NCBI GenBank assembly: GCA_039602395.1 | Contig: JBCNJP010000017.1 | Coordinates: forward strand, 18,880,729 to 18,944,728 | Reading direction: 5' to 3' | Origin: Deinandra increscens subsp. villosa | Lineage: Eukaryota > Streptophyta > Magnoliopsida > Asterales > Asteraceae | DNA length: 64,000 nt | Shown: piece after piece, positions 43,662 through 54,356 of the stretch | How the letters are laid out: every line of letters begins with the position of its first letter | How positions within the stretch are numbered: position 1 is the stretch's first letter | Program-made: the position numbers and the translations under genes | The notes under the pieces: model-generated | What the model saw: only the letters and a program-made list of their open reading frames with translations | Told to the model about the DNA's origin: nothing | The model's database searches: none

Positions 43662-44690
43662 TTATTTGGGTGCGACAATCGCAGGGTAGTTCAGCGTCGT
43701 CTTGGCTTGCTTCCTTTTAAGCTTCATGCACCTACAAAATGTAAAGTATGTCAAACATATATTTTGTAGGAATAAGTGAAGCATCATACAACATAAACTC
43801 ATGTGTATACCTGAGGAATTACCCGGCTGGGCTTTTCCACTTTTCACCTTGGCAAGATACTCAGGGCAGTTTCTTTTCCAGTGCCCCATCTTGTGGCACT
43901 CAAAGCACTCGCGCTGTTCAGCAGGTGGTGCTTTGGTGGCCTTAGGCTTGCTTTTCTGCGAGATTCCAGACCCTCTGGTTGCAACTGCCTTGCCTCGCTT
44001 CTTGTTACCACGTCTGCCCTTCTTTACCTCAGGCTTCTTGACGCCTCCTGATCGGATTGTGAGTACATCGGGTGCCTTACCGTTAACAAAATTAACTTCA
44101 GCGGTTTTAAGCATACCGTGAAGTTCAGTCACTGACTTTACCATGCTATGCATGTTAAAGTTCACCCGGAAAGGAGTGAAGGCACTGGACAGTGAGTGAA
44201 GAATTAGGTCAGTCGCCATTTCGGCGGGTATGACGTAATTCAGCTTTGCTAAACGGTCGATGTAACTCTTCATCTTCAGGACATGAGGGCTGACAGGAGC
44301 GCCTTCGGCCATGCGACAACTAATAAGTGTCACAACGGTGTCATAGCGTTCCTGTCGGGCCTGAGTTTCAAACATGCCCCTCAGATCACCGATCATCTGA
44401 AAAGCCGTCCTGTCAACCATGTTTTTCTGAATCTCAGATTCCATGGTGGCTAACATAAGACATGCGACATTTTTGGCATTTGTACGCAATGTGTTATGGG
44501 CGTTTCGCGCCGCTTGCGTGTCAGCTTCAGGTTCCTCAGGAACCTCAGCATCTAACACGGTCTCCATGTTAGCCATTTTCAGGACGATTCTCAGATTCCT
44601 TTCCCAATCAAGGAAGTTGGCGCCATTAAGTTTCTCCTTCTCAAGGAGAGACTTGAGATGGAAAATCTCTTGGTTCGCGCGGTTAGCCAT
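43662..44690 (-). CDS. H Gag (copia type, UBN2-like domain plus CCHC)
   Basis: I choose the ATG at 44690 (MANRANQEIFHLKSLLEKEK); the frame is open slightly further up, but TTGTTTCAG stands directly before this ATG, suggesting a leader splice site. The gag domain starts with LNGANFLDWERNLRIVLK, followed by helices typical of copia Gag (MESEIQKNMVDRTAFQMIGD, YDTVVTLISCRMAEGAPVSP, MKSYIDRLAKLNYVIPAEMA). A basic stretch (KKGRRGNKKRGKAVATRG) precedes the knuckle CFECHKMGHWKRNC. After GNSSGIHM, where copia elements normally run into the protease, the sequence diverges to an unrelated 40-residue tail. A possible GT-AG intron (about 43811-43733) could instead end the protein early. The Gag looks intact and would package the element RNA with help from a pol-bearing relative. 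Confidence 0.88.
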   Translation of the reverse strand: MANRANQEIFHLKSLLEKEKLNGANFLDWERNLRIVLKMANMETVLDAEVPEEPEADTQAARNAHNTLRTNAKNVACLMLATMESEIQKNMVDRTAFQMIGDLRGMFETQARQERYDTVVTLISCRMAEGAPVSPHVLKMKSYIDRLAKLNYVIPAEMATDLILHSLSSAFTPFRVNFNMHSMVKSVTELHGMLKTAEVNFVNGKAPDVLTIRSGGVKKPEVKKGRRGNKKRGKAVATRGSGISQKSKPKATKAPPAEQRECFECHKMGHWKRNCPEYLAKVKSGKAQPGNSSGIHMSLCCMMLHLFLQNICLTYFTFCRCMKLKRKQAKTTLNYPAIVAPK

Positions 44691-44959
44691 CTGAAACAAC
44701 AGGCAAATGTTTTAGTGTTTCGATGTTTGATTCGTATTCAAGGATGGCAAGCTAATCTTGAATAGGAATTGGGAATTCAGTTAGTTAGACAATTTCTCCA
44801 GACAGCGTAAAGTGCTTTCAAAATTCCTAAGTAGCCGAACGGACAACGATTGTCACTTGTGAGTCTACTATCACAACTCCCGTTATGGGGCTTTCGCGAA
44901 CGGATCAACGAAATACGTTTAGCCCCATCTATGCCCATTTTGTCTACAAGCCGACCAGA

Positions 44960-44986
44960 GGTACGGTGTTGAAATACTCCAATACC
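44960..44986 (-). promoter_or_regulatory. H leader stem-loop 1
   Basis: GGTA and TACC enclose the 19-nt loop CGGTGTTGAAATACTCCAA (plus strand). Confidence 0.65.
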
Positions 44987-45030
44987 AAAGGTGCATGTAA
45001 AGAAAATAGTAGTTGTCCTAAGCAGTCAGT

Positions 45031-45067
45031 GTGAGCGTACGGTGTTGAAATACTCCAATACGCTCAC
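45031..45067 (-). promoter_or_regulatory. H leader stem-loop 2
   Basis: GTGAGCGTA and TACGCTCAC, a perfect 9-bp stem, enclose exactly the same 19-nt loop. Confidence 0.75.
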
Positions 45068-45090
45068 CTTGGAAGATACCCTAAACACCA

Positions 45091-45117
45091 CGTGCGGTGT
45101 TGAAATACTCCAACACG
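45091..45117 (-). promoter_or_regulatory. H leader stem-loop 3
   Basis: CGTG and CACG enclose exactly the same 19-nt loop. The stem differs from both other copies yet still pairs. Confidence 0.65.
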
Positions 45118-46122
45118 GATGCATCGGTAAATATGTTCCAAGTTAGACGCGACTTAGGATGGCATAGACTACCGGTTTTAGGCTTACCAGATAGGATTAT
45201 TAGGTCATATTTTAATATTAAATGTGACGACAGATTTTATGAATCCTATCTCACTCGAGACGATCAATTGAATAACCTAAGTATTAATGATCTACGTGTC
45301 GCGAGACGATAACCAATTTCCTTTTGAAGTTCGATTACTTTATCGAAAAATCCGAATTTAATGTCGAATTAAATTGGTTAATAAAATTTTATGAAGTCGT
45401 AATAAAATTAGGACTTTTATTTAATCGATTGAAAAATTAGTTTCATATTGACAAAACTAAGTTTGGGTCTTAAGTTGGCGTGTTAATCTAATTAAGACAA
45501 GCAACGAAAAACAAGCAAACACACATGTACATATTCGGCCATGCAGGGCGTTCGATATTGTCAGAGCCTATGACAATATCAAATAGGGCAAGGGACATAA
45601 AGGTAAATCAACCACGTGAATAGAAAACTCCCTGATTGACTTAGTTGCTCCCACTGGCTTTAACAAGCTCCTGCGAGTCACCCAGAAAACGTCGGTCTTG
45701 TTTTGACTACTAGCCATTTTCGAAAATCCCATAAAGGGATAATACCAAATGGGTCTTGTATCAAGCTCGTCTCGTTCGTCCAGGCGAATGTGAGCGATTA
45801 CAAATTAAAATAAAACTATTTTATTTTAACTAATTACAACTTTGAACCCAGTAAAAGTGGGCCAAACCAAAACAAAAACTACATGGGCCTAATGGGCCAA
45901 ACCATAACGCATTCATGACAAAACAAATGTGGTCGGGCCGAATATGTACGAAAGATAATTCAACCAATTGTATTGAATCGGATTATGTTTAGTGGAACCA
46001 TGTCGACTAAATATATATAAAGGGCGATTCAGTCAATTTCGCGACTTTCGAGTTCAGAACCCCAGTTCGCGAAAGTATGCCGGTTTAAAATAGACCGGCC
46101 TGGGTTTGCGTGTGGTGATCAA

Positions 46123-46135
46123 GGCTCTGATACCA
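46123..46135 (-). promoter_or_regulatory. H primer binding site (initiator tRNA-Met)
   Basis: GGCTCTGATACCA on plus, 1 nt from the 5' LTR. Confidence 0.93.
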
Positions 46136-46136
46136 C

Positions 46137-47492
46137 TGTTGGGTTACGACAGTGGCATTCGGGTCTCGGTAATAGCAATTTTTTTTTTATTTATTTTAGA
46201 AATAATTATTTACAATAAATAATTATTAAACGATTACCGAATAATTAGTAAATTAAATTTGGATAATTAAATTAACAATTAATTTAATAGGCAGCGGAAA
46301 ACGTTTTAATTTACTGACGCGAAAACCAGATAATTAGCGTAAACCTAAAACAACAGGATTCGACAATCACCAAACGCGCAAACACCAAAAACGCGTTTTA
46401 ATCAAAACGCGACATAATATAAATATGAACATTCAATTAAATCTAAACTAACTACGAGTTTAGATATACCTGAGCGGTGATTCAAACAGACGTTCGAGAC
46501 ACCGAAAGTCAACGGGTGACGCTAGGGTTTCACAGATCGACTTGACGAGCAAATCGAGAGTACCTCGCAAATACGGGCTTCTCTCGGTGACACAACACCG
46601 AAATCCCGTACGTCGATTAGGCACGAAATTAGGGTTTCGTGGACGACGGCGGAACACGCGATAAACGCGGTTCACGACTAGGGCTTGTCGGCGGTAGAAC
46701 CGGCGACGGCGAGGGGGGCCGGCGGTTGTCGAGGCGGCGGCGATGTGCGACGGTGACGGCAGCGATGAGCGGCGGTCGGCTGCGGTGGCAGAGCGAGGAC
46801 GGCGGCGACGGTTCGCGGAACGGCGGCTGGCGGCGGCGGTTTGCGGAACGGCGGCGGCGGCGGAGCGAGGGTGGCGAGCTACTGCGGCGGCTCGGCTTGG
46901 GCTGCTGCGGTGGCTCGGCTTGGCGGCTGCGGCAGCACGGCAGAGTGGCAACGACGGATCAAAGTTCTCGCGATCGATTGAATCGATCAACGGAGAAACG
47001 GGGACGGCGGCGGGAGGTTGGCGGCGTCGAACAACAGGGAGAGGAGAAAGGGGGTGCCGAAAATTCTCTTCCGGAGGATTAGGGTTTCGACCCTCTCCAT
47101 TAATCAGATATATATATCTGATTAATTTTTCCGTTAAGTCCCTTGTGTTTGTTTGATCTTTCGTTGATCCATTTAAATTCCAAGATTAACATTTAAACCC
47201 TTTAAATGTTTATCTTTCTGCCGATAATAAACGAACCAATAAGATCGTCTATTTTTCGTCCATGACATTAACAATATTTAACGTCCTTTTGTCGCTTGAT
47301 TAATCTAAAGATTAACAGTGATTTAATTATGTATTCATTAAACTGTTTAATAAACACATAAATAATCTTTCTGCGAATATGCCGGTTATTAAGTAAGCGG
47401 TCTTAAATACCCGTTGCCTCCGGTGTAACTCTTACGGGTCTTGACCGGGTCAGGTACTTGATTTAGTCGGGTCTGGACACCTAAATCCAACA
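46137..47492 (-). repeat. H 5' LTR
   Basis: 1356 bp, one base longer than its partner. It includes the palindromic TATA box at 47100-47125 and the GC island downstream of it in element orientation. Confidence 0.95.
47100..47125. promoter_or_regulatory. Palindromic TATA box in H 5' LTR (the active promoter copy)
   Basis: Same 26-bp perfect palindrome as in the 3' LTR. Transcription of H would start just below this on the minus strand. Confidence 0.7.
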
Positions 47493-47546
47493 ACATCCTC
47501 CCGATAAAACAAACAACCAAACAAAACAAAAGTGAAAACAAATAAC

Positions 47547-48257
47547 TCAAGAGCTATCATGATCACTGGATGCATCGGGCATCTCCTCCTCTGGTTCCTC
47601 TTCAGGATCCTCTTCAGGTTCTTCCTCGGGATCCTCTTCAGGTTCATTAATTGGTTCCGCCGGAGCCGGAGGTGCAGCCAGAGCCGGAGCCGGAGCCGCA
47701 GCCCCCCTAGCCAACTCAAGCTCAGCTACTCGAGCCGTGAGTTTCTCAACCAGCTCTGAGAGGTGATTCACGTGATAATATGTGTCACTCAGTCTTACTT
47801 GATATTCGGTCAGACGCCTATTAGCCCCCTTCAACTCTCCCCTAAGGATAGCAACTCTGAGACTGGTGTTGGCTCCATTATCTTGCAGCTCCCTGACCAT
47901 ATCATACAGCCTCCTAATGTCCCTGAGCGTGCGGTCAAACATAGAAACTATTGCCGCGACGACCCTTTCAATAGCATACGGCAGTTCGGGTAGAAAGAAT
48001 CGAGTTGATGACGGCTCTGTTAGAGTAGGTGGCACTTGCTCCCGATGAACCCAACTGGCCACAAGTGACTCGTACCAGTTCCAGCTGCCGTTGTCCCTTC
48101 CACGAACAACAATAGGTTCTCCATAAACGTGGCCCTCGGAATTTATCCTCCGAACACCATGAGTCGGGGTAGTAGGACCCGTAGAAATCCGCCTGCTGGT
48201 GACGGATGGGGATGATGATGATGATGATGATTGTGAAGCGGATATCCATCCAGCCAT
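47547..48257 (-). CDS. G leader ORF: coiled-coil protein with acidic tail, function unknown
   Basis: I choose the ATG at 48257 (MAGWISASQS, then a serine run); 16 further upstream residues are hydrophobic and unlikely. About 236 aa: S/T-rich start, a W-containing segment (RDNGSWNWYESLVASWVHRE), a long amphipathic helical region (about residues 110-185; HVNHLSELVEKLTARVAELE), an A/P-rich hinge and a strongly acidic EPEEDPEEEP tail. It ends before gag exon 1, with no overlap. No catalytic motif. Its place between primer site and gag suggests a separate accessory protein, or an N-terminal Gag extension joined by splicing. A plus-strand ORF at 57948 has a similar acidic, serine-rich character. 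Confidence 0.6.
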   Translation of the reverse strand: MAGWISASQSSSSSSSPSVTSRRISTGPTTPTHGVRRINSEGHVYGEPIVVRGRDNGSWNWYESLVASWVHREQVPPTLTEPSSTRFFLPELPYAIERVVAAIVSMFDRTLRDIRRLYDMVRELQDNGANTSLRVAILRGELKGANRRLTEYQVRLSDTYYHVNHLSELVEKLTARVAELELARGAAAPAPALAAPPAPAEPINEPEEDPEEEPEEDPEEEPEEEMPDASSDHDSS

Positions 48258-48410
48258 GTCTGCATATATACCATATATATATACATATATAAGTACAAGT
48301 AACACGTAGTCAAATAGTCACATACTAGTGTGTGTGTTCGAGTGTATGACTAAGGTGTGTCTAAGGCTATAGTCGGTCTACTAATGCAAACCTAGTTCAC
48401 TATAACCAAT

Positions 48411-48423
48411 GGCTCTGATACCA
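48411..48423 (-). promoter_or_regulatory. G primer binding site (initiator tRNA-Met)
   Basis: GGCTCTGATACCA on plus, 3 nt from the LTR. Confidence 0.92.
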
Positions 48424-49463
48424 ATCTGTCACACCCCCAAAAATTCCACGCGCGACAACGCGCCGCAGGGAGCGTGACAAACCAGGATCGAACACATTAG
48501 CCATACGAACAGTCTATATGCAATGTAAAAGAAAACCAGAGTAAATGCGGTTATTAAATGCGGAAGCGTAAATCAACAAAGTTGTAATAATTATTCAAGC
48601 GCCAAAACATGCGCAAACCAAAAATTTATAAGTTTGATAAATAATAAGTCTATGATGCATGCATAGTAATTGTAATCCTTATGTGGTGCATCCTAGCTCG
48701 TGGCAGATAATCTAGTTTAGCGACCTGAGATATAACATGCTAAAGTGTCAACACAAAGGTTGGTGAGTTCACAGGTTTAATCAGTTCATCAGTTTAACAG
48801 TTCAGTAAAATCCAGATAATATATCAATAGTTAGCTAGACTATTTTCAAGAAATCAGTGCACGTTTGACTAGATCAACTAGCTATCCAGTTACTGAAGCT
48901 CGACAAGTTCAATTGTGCCTCGTTAAGACTAAGAAGTTTATAACACCCGTTCGATATCCAATCGTGCCAGAGCGACTGACCCGGGTGGGGTTGTCAAACC
49001 CAGTAGATCTACTAAATAAGTTCCCGCTGATGTCACATTGACAGTAACTATAAAGTGAGGGCTTTATATTAAGTGTGCCACTATCATTCAGGTGATATAT
49101 ATCTAACAGTTCAAGTGTTTGCATGTTAATCTCCCCCAACAGGAATAAAATAAGTAAAATGGGGCCGTGAAACTCACCTTAGGTTGCTCGGCAAAATTTC
49201 CAGACAAACAGTTAATTCAAATAGCAAAAAAACGAGTCTTGTGCAAGCAATCAATCACCTAACGAGCATTCAAGTATAAGTGTGTGTTTTATAAACTATC
49301 AAGTCAAATCAAAATGACAAAAGTGACAGATCGTGGAATCCAAAACGAGTCGAGGATGGCACGTGTGCCAAATCCGGGCGATTATCGAAATAGTACGAGA
49401 GAATACAATATATATTAATATTATATATTTTCCAAGTTCAAAGATTCACTAAATAAATAAATC

Positions 49464-49494
<31 letters not shown>

Positions 49495-49905
49495 ATATAT
49501 ATAATATGTATTTACTAAACGTTCAAGAAGTGTTGATAACGAATTTTGCGATGACAATATATATTAGTAAAAAGGTTATTATAAAATATCCGGTTATTTC
49601 AATAGAAATTTAACGGCATAAGTTTATATATATTACATTACTCAAGATATATATTTTTACCTCTTTGTAAAACTAGAATGTTTACATCAATATATATATA
49701 TATATATATATATAGACGTTGGAAATATATATTTTAATTTTAAACACCTTTTGCAACTTAAAATATGTTTTACGAGGGTTTAATGGTTTCAATTATGCTT
49801 TCACGGGGCTAGGATATGAGGAGGAACAATTTTTGGTACCAAATCTAGTAAGCACATGCTCAAACAACACAAAATAACACAAAAAAACACAAAAATAAAG
49901 ATTAT

Positions 49906-49980
49906 GGAGGTCACTGGGTTCGAACCCGTGACCTCCCGGACGAACAGCAGCAGCCTAACCATCCGGCCAGCGTCCCAGTG
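49906..49980 (-). other. tRNA-like module A in the G LTR
   Basis: On the minus strand: A-box-like CTGGCCGGATGGTTAGG, then B-box GGGTTCGAACCC inside a long hairpin (GGAGGTCAC...GTGACCTCC). It cannot form a cloverleaf, because the acceptor partner pairs within the B-box hairpin. SINE- or tRNA-derived. Confidence 0.6.
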
Positions 49981-50059
49981 TGTTAATATTTCAGTCGGAA
50001 ATGGTTTTGTATTCAAACTGTGCCCAGAAACCGGTTTCAATTAAATAAGGAAAAAGAAT

Positions 50060-50133
50060 GGTGAGGCCGGGACTCGAACCCGCGCCTCCAGCGAGGAACC
50101 CAGTGCCCTTACCAATCATGCCAGTTTGGCGTC
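50060..50133 (-). other. tRNA-like module B in the G LTR
   Basis: Minus strand: CTGGCATGATTGGTAAGGGC (A-box-like), then GGGTTCGAGTCCC (B-box) in a GAGGC...GCCTC hairpin. It aligns with module A along its length, so the two are diverged tandem copies about 150 bp apart. Confidence 0.6.
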
Positions 50134-53100
50134 TGTTTATTAAACCGGTTTTCATTTTATTTAACAAGGGACGACTGCATGTCATCATCTTCCTCAAGAA
50201 CTCCGGTGACCGGAACCCTAACTCCGGTCGCCGGAAAACCGCGAAACTCAAATAAAACACGTAAAAATATGCGACTAGCATTAAGGATTCATTACCTCGA
50301 GTCGGAGATGAGAGAAAATGAGTTTTTGACACCGAAATCAATCCCGAAACTTTGACGACCACTCCGTACGTTGCTTCGATTCACCAAACAAAGGACTCCT
50401 GCTTGCTCGGTGATGAAAGGCGATCACGATGGTGATCAAATGGAGGTTAATCGAGCAGTGTTTGGTCGGAATTGTTTGAGTTCACCGGAAAACTTTGAAA
50501 AAAAGAAAAACGAGAGCGAGAGAGAACAGGGAGAGATCGTGAGAAGAGAAAGGTGCTGTGAATGGACATATGATTGCCAATATATACCTATATCATTGAA
50601 TTCTCCATTGATGGTCTATAAATTAGAAACCGAAGTCGACGTTGAATGGAGTCGGTCGAAACCGATCCTCTGATTCAATTCTCTCGTAAATGCCATTTTG
50701 AAATGAGTTTCAGTTTATGGCACGTTTAGTCCCTGGAGAATTTTACAATAGAGAAGGCAAGTTTGAGATAATCACATAGTAGTCCCTCCAGGTTTAATTA
50801 AATAAAATTATGTTTGAGAAATGACAAACGAGTCCCTTGAAGTTCTAAAAGGGTTAACGGCTCTGACGGAGGCTAACGAAGGAGCAAAGAAACGACGAAT
50901 ATACGAGGAATGTCGGAGTATAACGTTTATAAAATGTATAAACCTTATTTTGTCCATATGAAACCATAGAATTATAATTCCATAATTATTTTCTAAAACC
51001 ACATAAAATCACAACTTAACTATATATAATAACTCATATTTACTCCTCTTAAATTCTCATAAAATCATAGACTTTAGACTTATAACTTATATATATTTAA
51101 GTCCCATAAAACCATGAATAATAGCTTGTAATTAAATCATTAGGTTACATATAGTCATAAATATGATTGAGATCTAGATAAATATATCATACAAGAGTAA
51201 ATGTTTAATTATTACATAAAATGACATGACGTCCCATGAAATTATACTTTATGATTTACTAATAAATCAAGAATATCAAACGTCTAGACTTAAGTGCATG
51301 CTCGTTTAGTGATTGCTACACAAAACCCTAATTTGCTAAAGTCAACCAGTCAACACAGTTAAGCACACAAATGTTCACACAACATTTAATATGTTTTACG
51401 TTCAGTTAATGCCAGAAAAATGACCTGAAAAGTCGGATTGTCACAATGACTAACAGAGCTTAGGCTATAATCTAGACTCTATGCATGCAATCTAGTTTTA
51501 TAACATTGGCTCGAATACCACTCTGTCACACCCTGTAAGAATTATGTCGGGATGCGAAACAACGTTATCACAGTCAAGGTTACGAACGAACTCTGGATGG
51601 TTCAACAACAAGAGCCGTTTGGAATTGTTAAAATTGTTTGGAGTAAATAGGAGTTTTTCCAATATCATTACGCAGCGGAATAATTGTAATGAGAAAGTAA
51701 ATACTTTTAAGTTTACAAACATAAGTCTTTAAAAGATTTTTGTACCCTTTTGACTATTAAAACGGAGTCACGATTGGATCTACCAATCAGAGCAGGGGCG
51801 TTAACCCAATAGATCTATTCAAACGTTACCGTTTCAAATGATAATTAATCGGATTCAGTTAACAGTAAGGTTTGATTATAACATGAATGTACATGAGATA
51901 ACAAGGTTGGACAATTGAAAAGCACATGTAACAAATAAGATAACAAGTTCTAATTGTCTAACATGGAAAAGTATGTATGAATTCTCCCCCAAAGATAAAA
52001 ACAGTTAAAGATAAAAGGGGCCGTGAAAAACTCACATGTTTTAGTGACTAGAATCGGTAACACGATCAATGGAAAGGCGTAGTCCTTAATAATAATACGA
52101 CATACAATAAGTAATTGGGTTGACATTAATGTCACTCCAGTTAGGTAGGTCAAGTCTTGACGTCATGATAGCCTTAGGGTTAGACGATTGATAAGTCAAG
52201 TGAAAATGTCCGGTTGTACATTTATTTTGGAAATTAAGTAAAATATATATTTTAATTAATTAGAATATACAAAAATTCCCAAATAATATTTAAAGATGAT
52301 AAATATTTATAGAAATAAATATTGGGTCAAAATGATGATTTTCAATGTGACAAATTGGTTAATTTGACTTATTAGTTGAAAATCGGGCGATTTCGCGGTA
52401 ACTGCCGGATACGCGATAATTATCCGTTTTGGTTAGAAATTAATTTAGGATAATAAAATATGATTATTTTCTGTCCAAAATGTATATATAATTATTTCAA
52501 GTGTCGGTTTTCAATAGTTTGCCGGTTTTGTAGGTTTTGTGTTGGTTTTGTCGTTTTTGGTCCCGTTTGCCCGTTTAATGACACCGTTAGGTTCCTAAAT
52601 TCACCATATGTGTTTGTAAACATGTTTTTACTGTTAAAATACCTCTACAAGTTCATTTTACCAGATCTATATCTTATTACAAAAATGACGTTTCCAGGTC
52701 CGTCGGGTGTCGGTTTTAGTCCCGGTTTGTGTCTAAATTCAAGTAATTTGTTAAGGGATCTTTTGGCTATATTTTAGAATCATTTTAACCATCACAACTT
52801 ACTTTTTTAAGACCTAAACTTTCTGGTCAAAACGGATTTGTATATAGATGCATTTTCCTAGGGTTTTAAAGTGTACTTTTGGTGTCATAAAGTTCCTATG
52901 ATGGTTTTAAAGCCAAGTAAACTTTCTAGATTTCAAAGTAACATATTTTGACTATGTTGGGAGGTCCAAAACATGTTATAGGCATCATGGGGTCCAAAAT
53001 CACAATAACAACATAAAACATACACTATATTCAAAGTAGGTGACTAAAAATGCAAACTAAATAAATACTTGTGTAAAAATCCTACAAATCAAGGTTTGTA

Positions 53101-53341
53101 CATAATGTTTCAAGGGACTGACTATCATAAGTTTCTAGTAGAAATATACATGGTGAAACATGAAGATAATTACAAACTAGTAGACTTTTGTGGTTCAGAT
53201 TCATGTTTAGGCAACAATGGTGGTCAAGACTTGTAAATGGAGTGAACTAGACATGGAAAGGAACATGAAATCATAACTAGAACAAGATTTCATATAGAAA
53301 AGTGAAGGTTAAAGCTCACTAGTTGGTGATGAGGGCCGAAA

Positions 53342-53362
53342 ATGATGATGATGATGATGATG
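53342..53362. repeat. (ATG)n microsatellite
   Basis: Seven uninterrupted ATG units inside the K LTR. Confidence 0.9.
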
Positions 53363-53714
53363 GAACTTGCTTCTTCTTGCTTCCTAGCACCATAGACCAT
53401 CAAAGATTTGAGTGTTTGAGTAAGAAATTTAGAGAGAGAGTAGAGAGAGAGAGACTTACAGATTTGGGAGGAAGAGAGAAAGAGAGATGTGTTTCTTGAA
53501 AAGTGAAAGTAACAAATGAGGCTAGGGTTTATTATTATGTTTAAGTATGAAGTGTAAGTGAGAAAAGGGGTGTTTAGAAGTTGGTGGGGGGTGGTTTACG
53601 GGTTAGAGAGGAACCGAGAGAGAGAGAGGAGAGATCAAGGGGGTGTTTGGGAGTGTTATGATGGTAGTAATCTAGTAAGTAGTGGGGGTTGAATAAAAGT
53701 TAAGTACTTGGTGT

Positions 53715-54125
53715 GTGTGTGTTGTGTTCGGACCGAGAGAAGGAAGAAACGAGCTCGGGTTCGAACCCTTGTGGTTCGATCGGTTTTATGCACACCCAAA
53801 GGAGATTCATGTGGTTTCATATTTGAAATAAATGGGTGTGTTAGTAAAGAAACATGGCTACAAAGTTTGAGAGGGAAGATGGGTGTAAAATGGTGGGAAA
53901 CTAGTGACCATTGGGTATTAGATTTGGAGGGTTATGGGACAACATTTGCCTACAATCCTTAGGGTGTAAGATCATGTCTAACTTGATGTGAATGACATCA
54001 AGTAACTAGTCAACTAAAACAAACAAGACAAGCTAGGAAAAATGGTGGTGGTCTTGGTTGGATTTCGGTCGAACAAGGAAGAGAATACGGGTTCGAGTCC
54101 CGGTTCGAGCATGGAGAAGGAAAAA
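53715..54125 (+). other. Two B-box-like modules in the K LTR
   Basis: GGGTTCGAACCC at about 53757 and GGGTTCGAGTCCC at about 54091. Each is preceded by a similar lead (TTCGG...GAAGGAAGA...CGAG and TTCGG...AAGGAAGAG). This recalls modules A and B of the G LTR, but A-boxes are poor. Confidence 0.35.
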
Positions 54126-54356
54126 AAGAGGAAAGGTGACGGGTTCGACCGAGGGGAAAAAGAAAGAAGGAAAGAAAATAAATCGGATGGGTCTTGATTA
54201 TTTTATAAAAACATTTATCAACGACGGTAGAAAATTATAAAAATGACTCGGTTTGGACGAAAAATATTCGTGGAATAATAACTTGAAAATATGACGTTGC
54301 ATGTATATATATTTTGCATGCATATAAAATAGGTTCGTCGTGAACATTAACGGAGC

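Larger units (their letters stand above)
44691..46122 (-). other. H 5' leader
   Basis: About 1.4 kb between the primer site and gag, without coding. It carries three related stem-loops (44960-45117, separate entries). An unusually long leader that must hold packaging and priming signals. Confidence 0.75.
39427..47492 (-). mobile_element. H: young gag-only copia-type LTR element
   Basis: LTRs 39427-40781 and 46137-47492 begin TGTTGGGTT and end ATCCAACA. By eye they differ by one base (a G-run near 40340 against 47050). The target duplication ACATC is perfect. Minus orientation: primer site GGCTCTGATACCA on plus (46123-46135) beside the right LTR, purine tract AAGTGGGAGAC beside the left one. 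It codes only for a Gag (43662-44690), with no protease, integrase or RT. Intact ends plus near-identical LTRs show that this truncated form itself moved recently, so it is a trans-mobilised TR-GAG-type element. Confidence 0.93.
37619..51445 (-). mobile_element. G: chromovirus-like Ty3/gypsy element, interrupted by H
   Basis: Reading on the minus strand: 5' LTR (51445-48427, 3.0 kb), primer site for initiator tRNA-Met (48423-48411), an extra ORF (48257-47547), the H insertion (47492-39427), gag exon 1, intron, gag and protease (39232-37619), then the gap. LTR length, primer and gag wording suggest the Tekay/Del lineage; with RT and integrase missing this stays inference. H is flanked by a 5-bp duplication, so removing it in thought restores a continuous leader. 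The 3' LTR is not in the window. Confidence 0.85.
48427..51445 (-). repeat. G 5' LTR, arm 1 of a large inverted repeat
   Basis: Plus-strand ends TGTCACACCCCC and GGATTGTCACA, so in element orientation TGTGACAATCC to GGGTGTGACA, 3019 bp. Nearly identical in reverse to 54857-57847. It contains (AT)n tracts (about 49461-49505, 49690-49713) and two tRNA-like modules. The smaller ORFs inside it are not credible genes. Confidence 0.88.
51446..54356 (-). mobile_element. K: LTR and leader piece of a gypsy element related to G
   Basis: 51446-51520 resembles the G leader before its primer site (CTTAGGCTATAATC... against CTAAGGCTATAGTC...). A primer-like GGCTCGAATACCA at 51508-51520 has two changes from the initiator-Met site. 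The LTR starts TGTCACACCCTG at 51524 and runs into the gap, so at least 2.8 kb. GGGGCCGTGAAAAACTCAC near 52017 matches a motif in the G LTR. It carries (ATG)n at 53342-53362, GA-rich tracts near 53430-53480 and two B-box-like sites. No coding seen. Confidence 0.65.

Noticed and set aside
43733..43811. Definite intron at the end of H gag
   Set aside because: GT-AG sites and size fit, but splicing only changes the tail and gives an immediate stop; without RNA evidence it is mentioned but not called.
49906..50133. True tRNA genes
   Set aside because: A- and B-boxes are present, but no acceptor stem or anticodon arm can be drawn and the B-box hairpins are too long. tRNA-like modules instead.
53708..54240. 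ORFs near the K microsatellites
   Set aside because: Low-complexity, lysine/arginine-rich frames inside an LTR, without domains.
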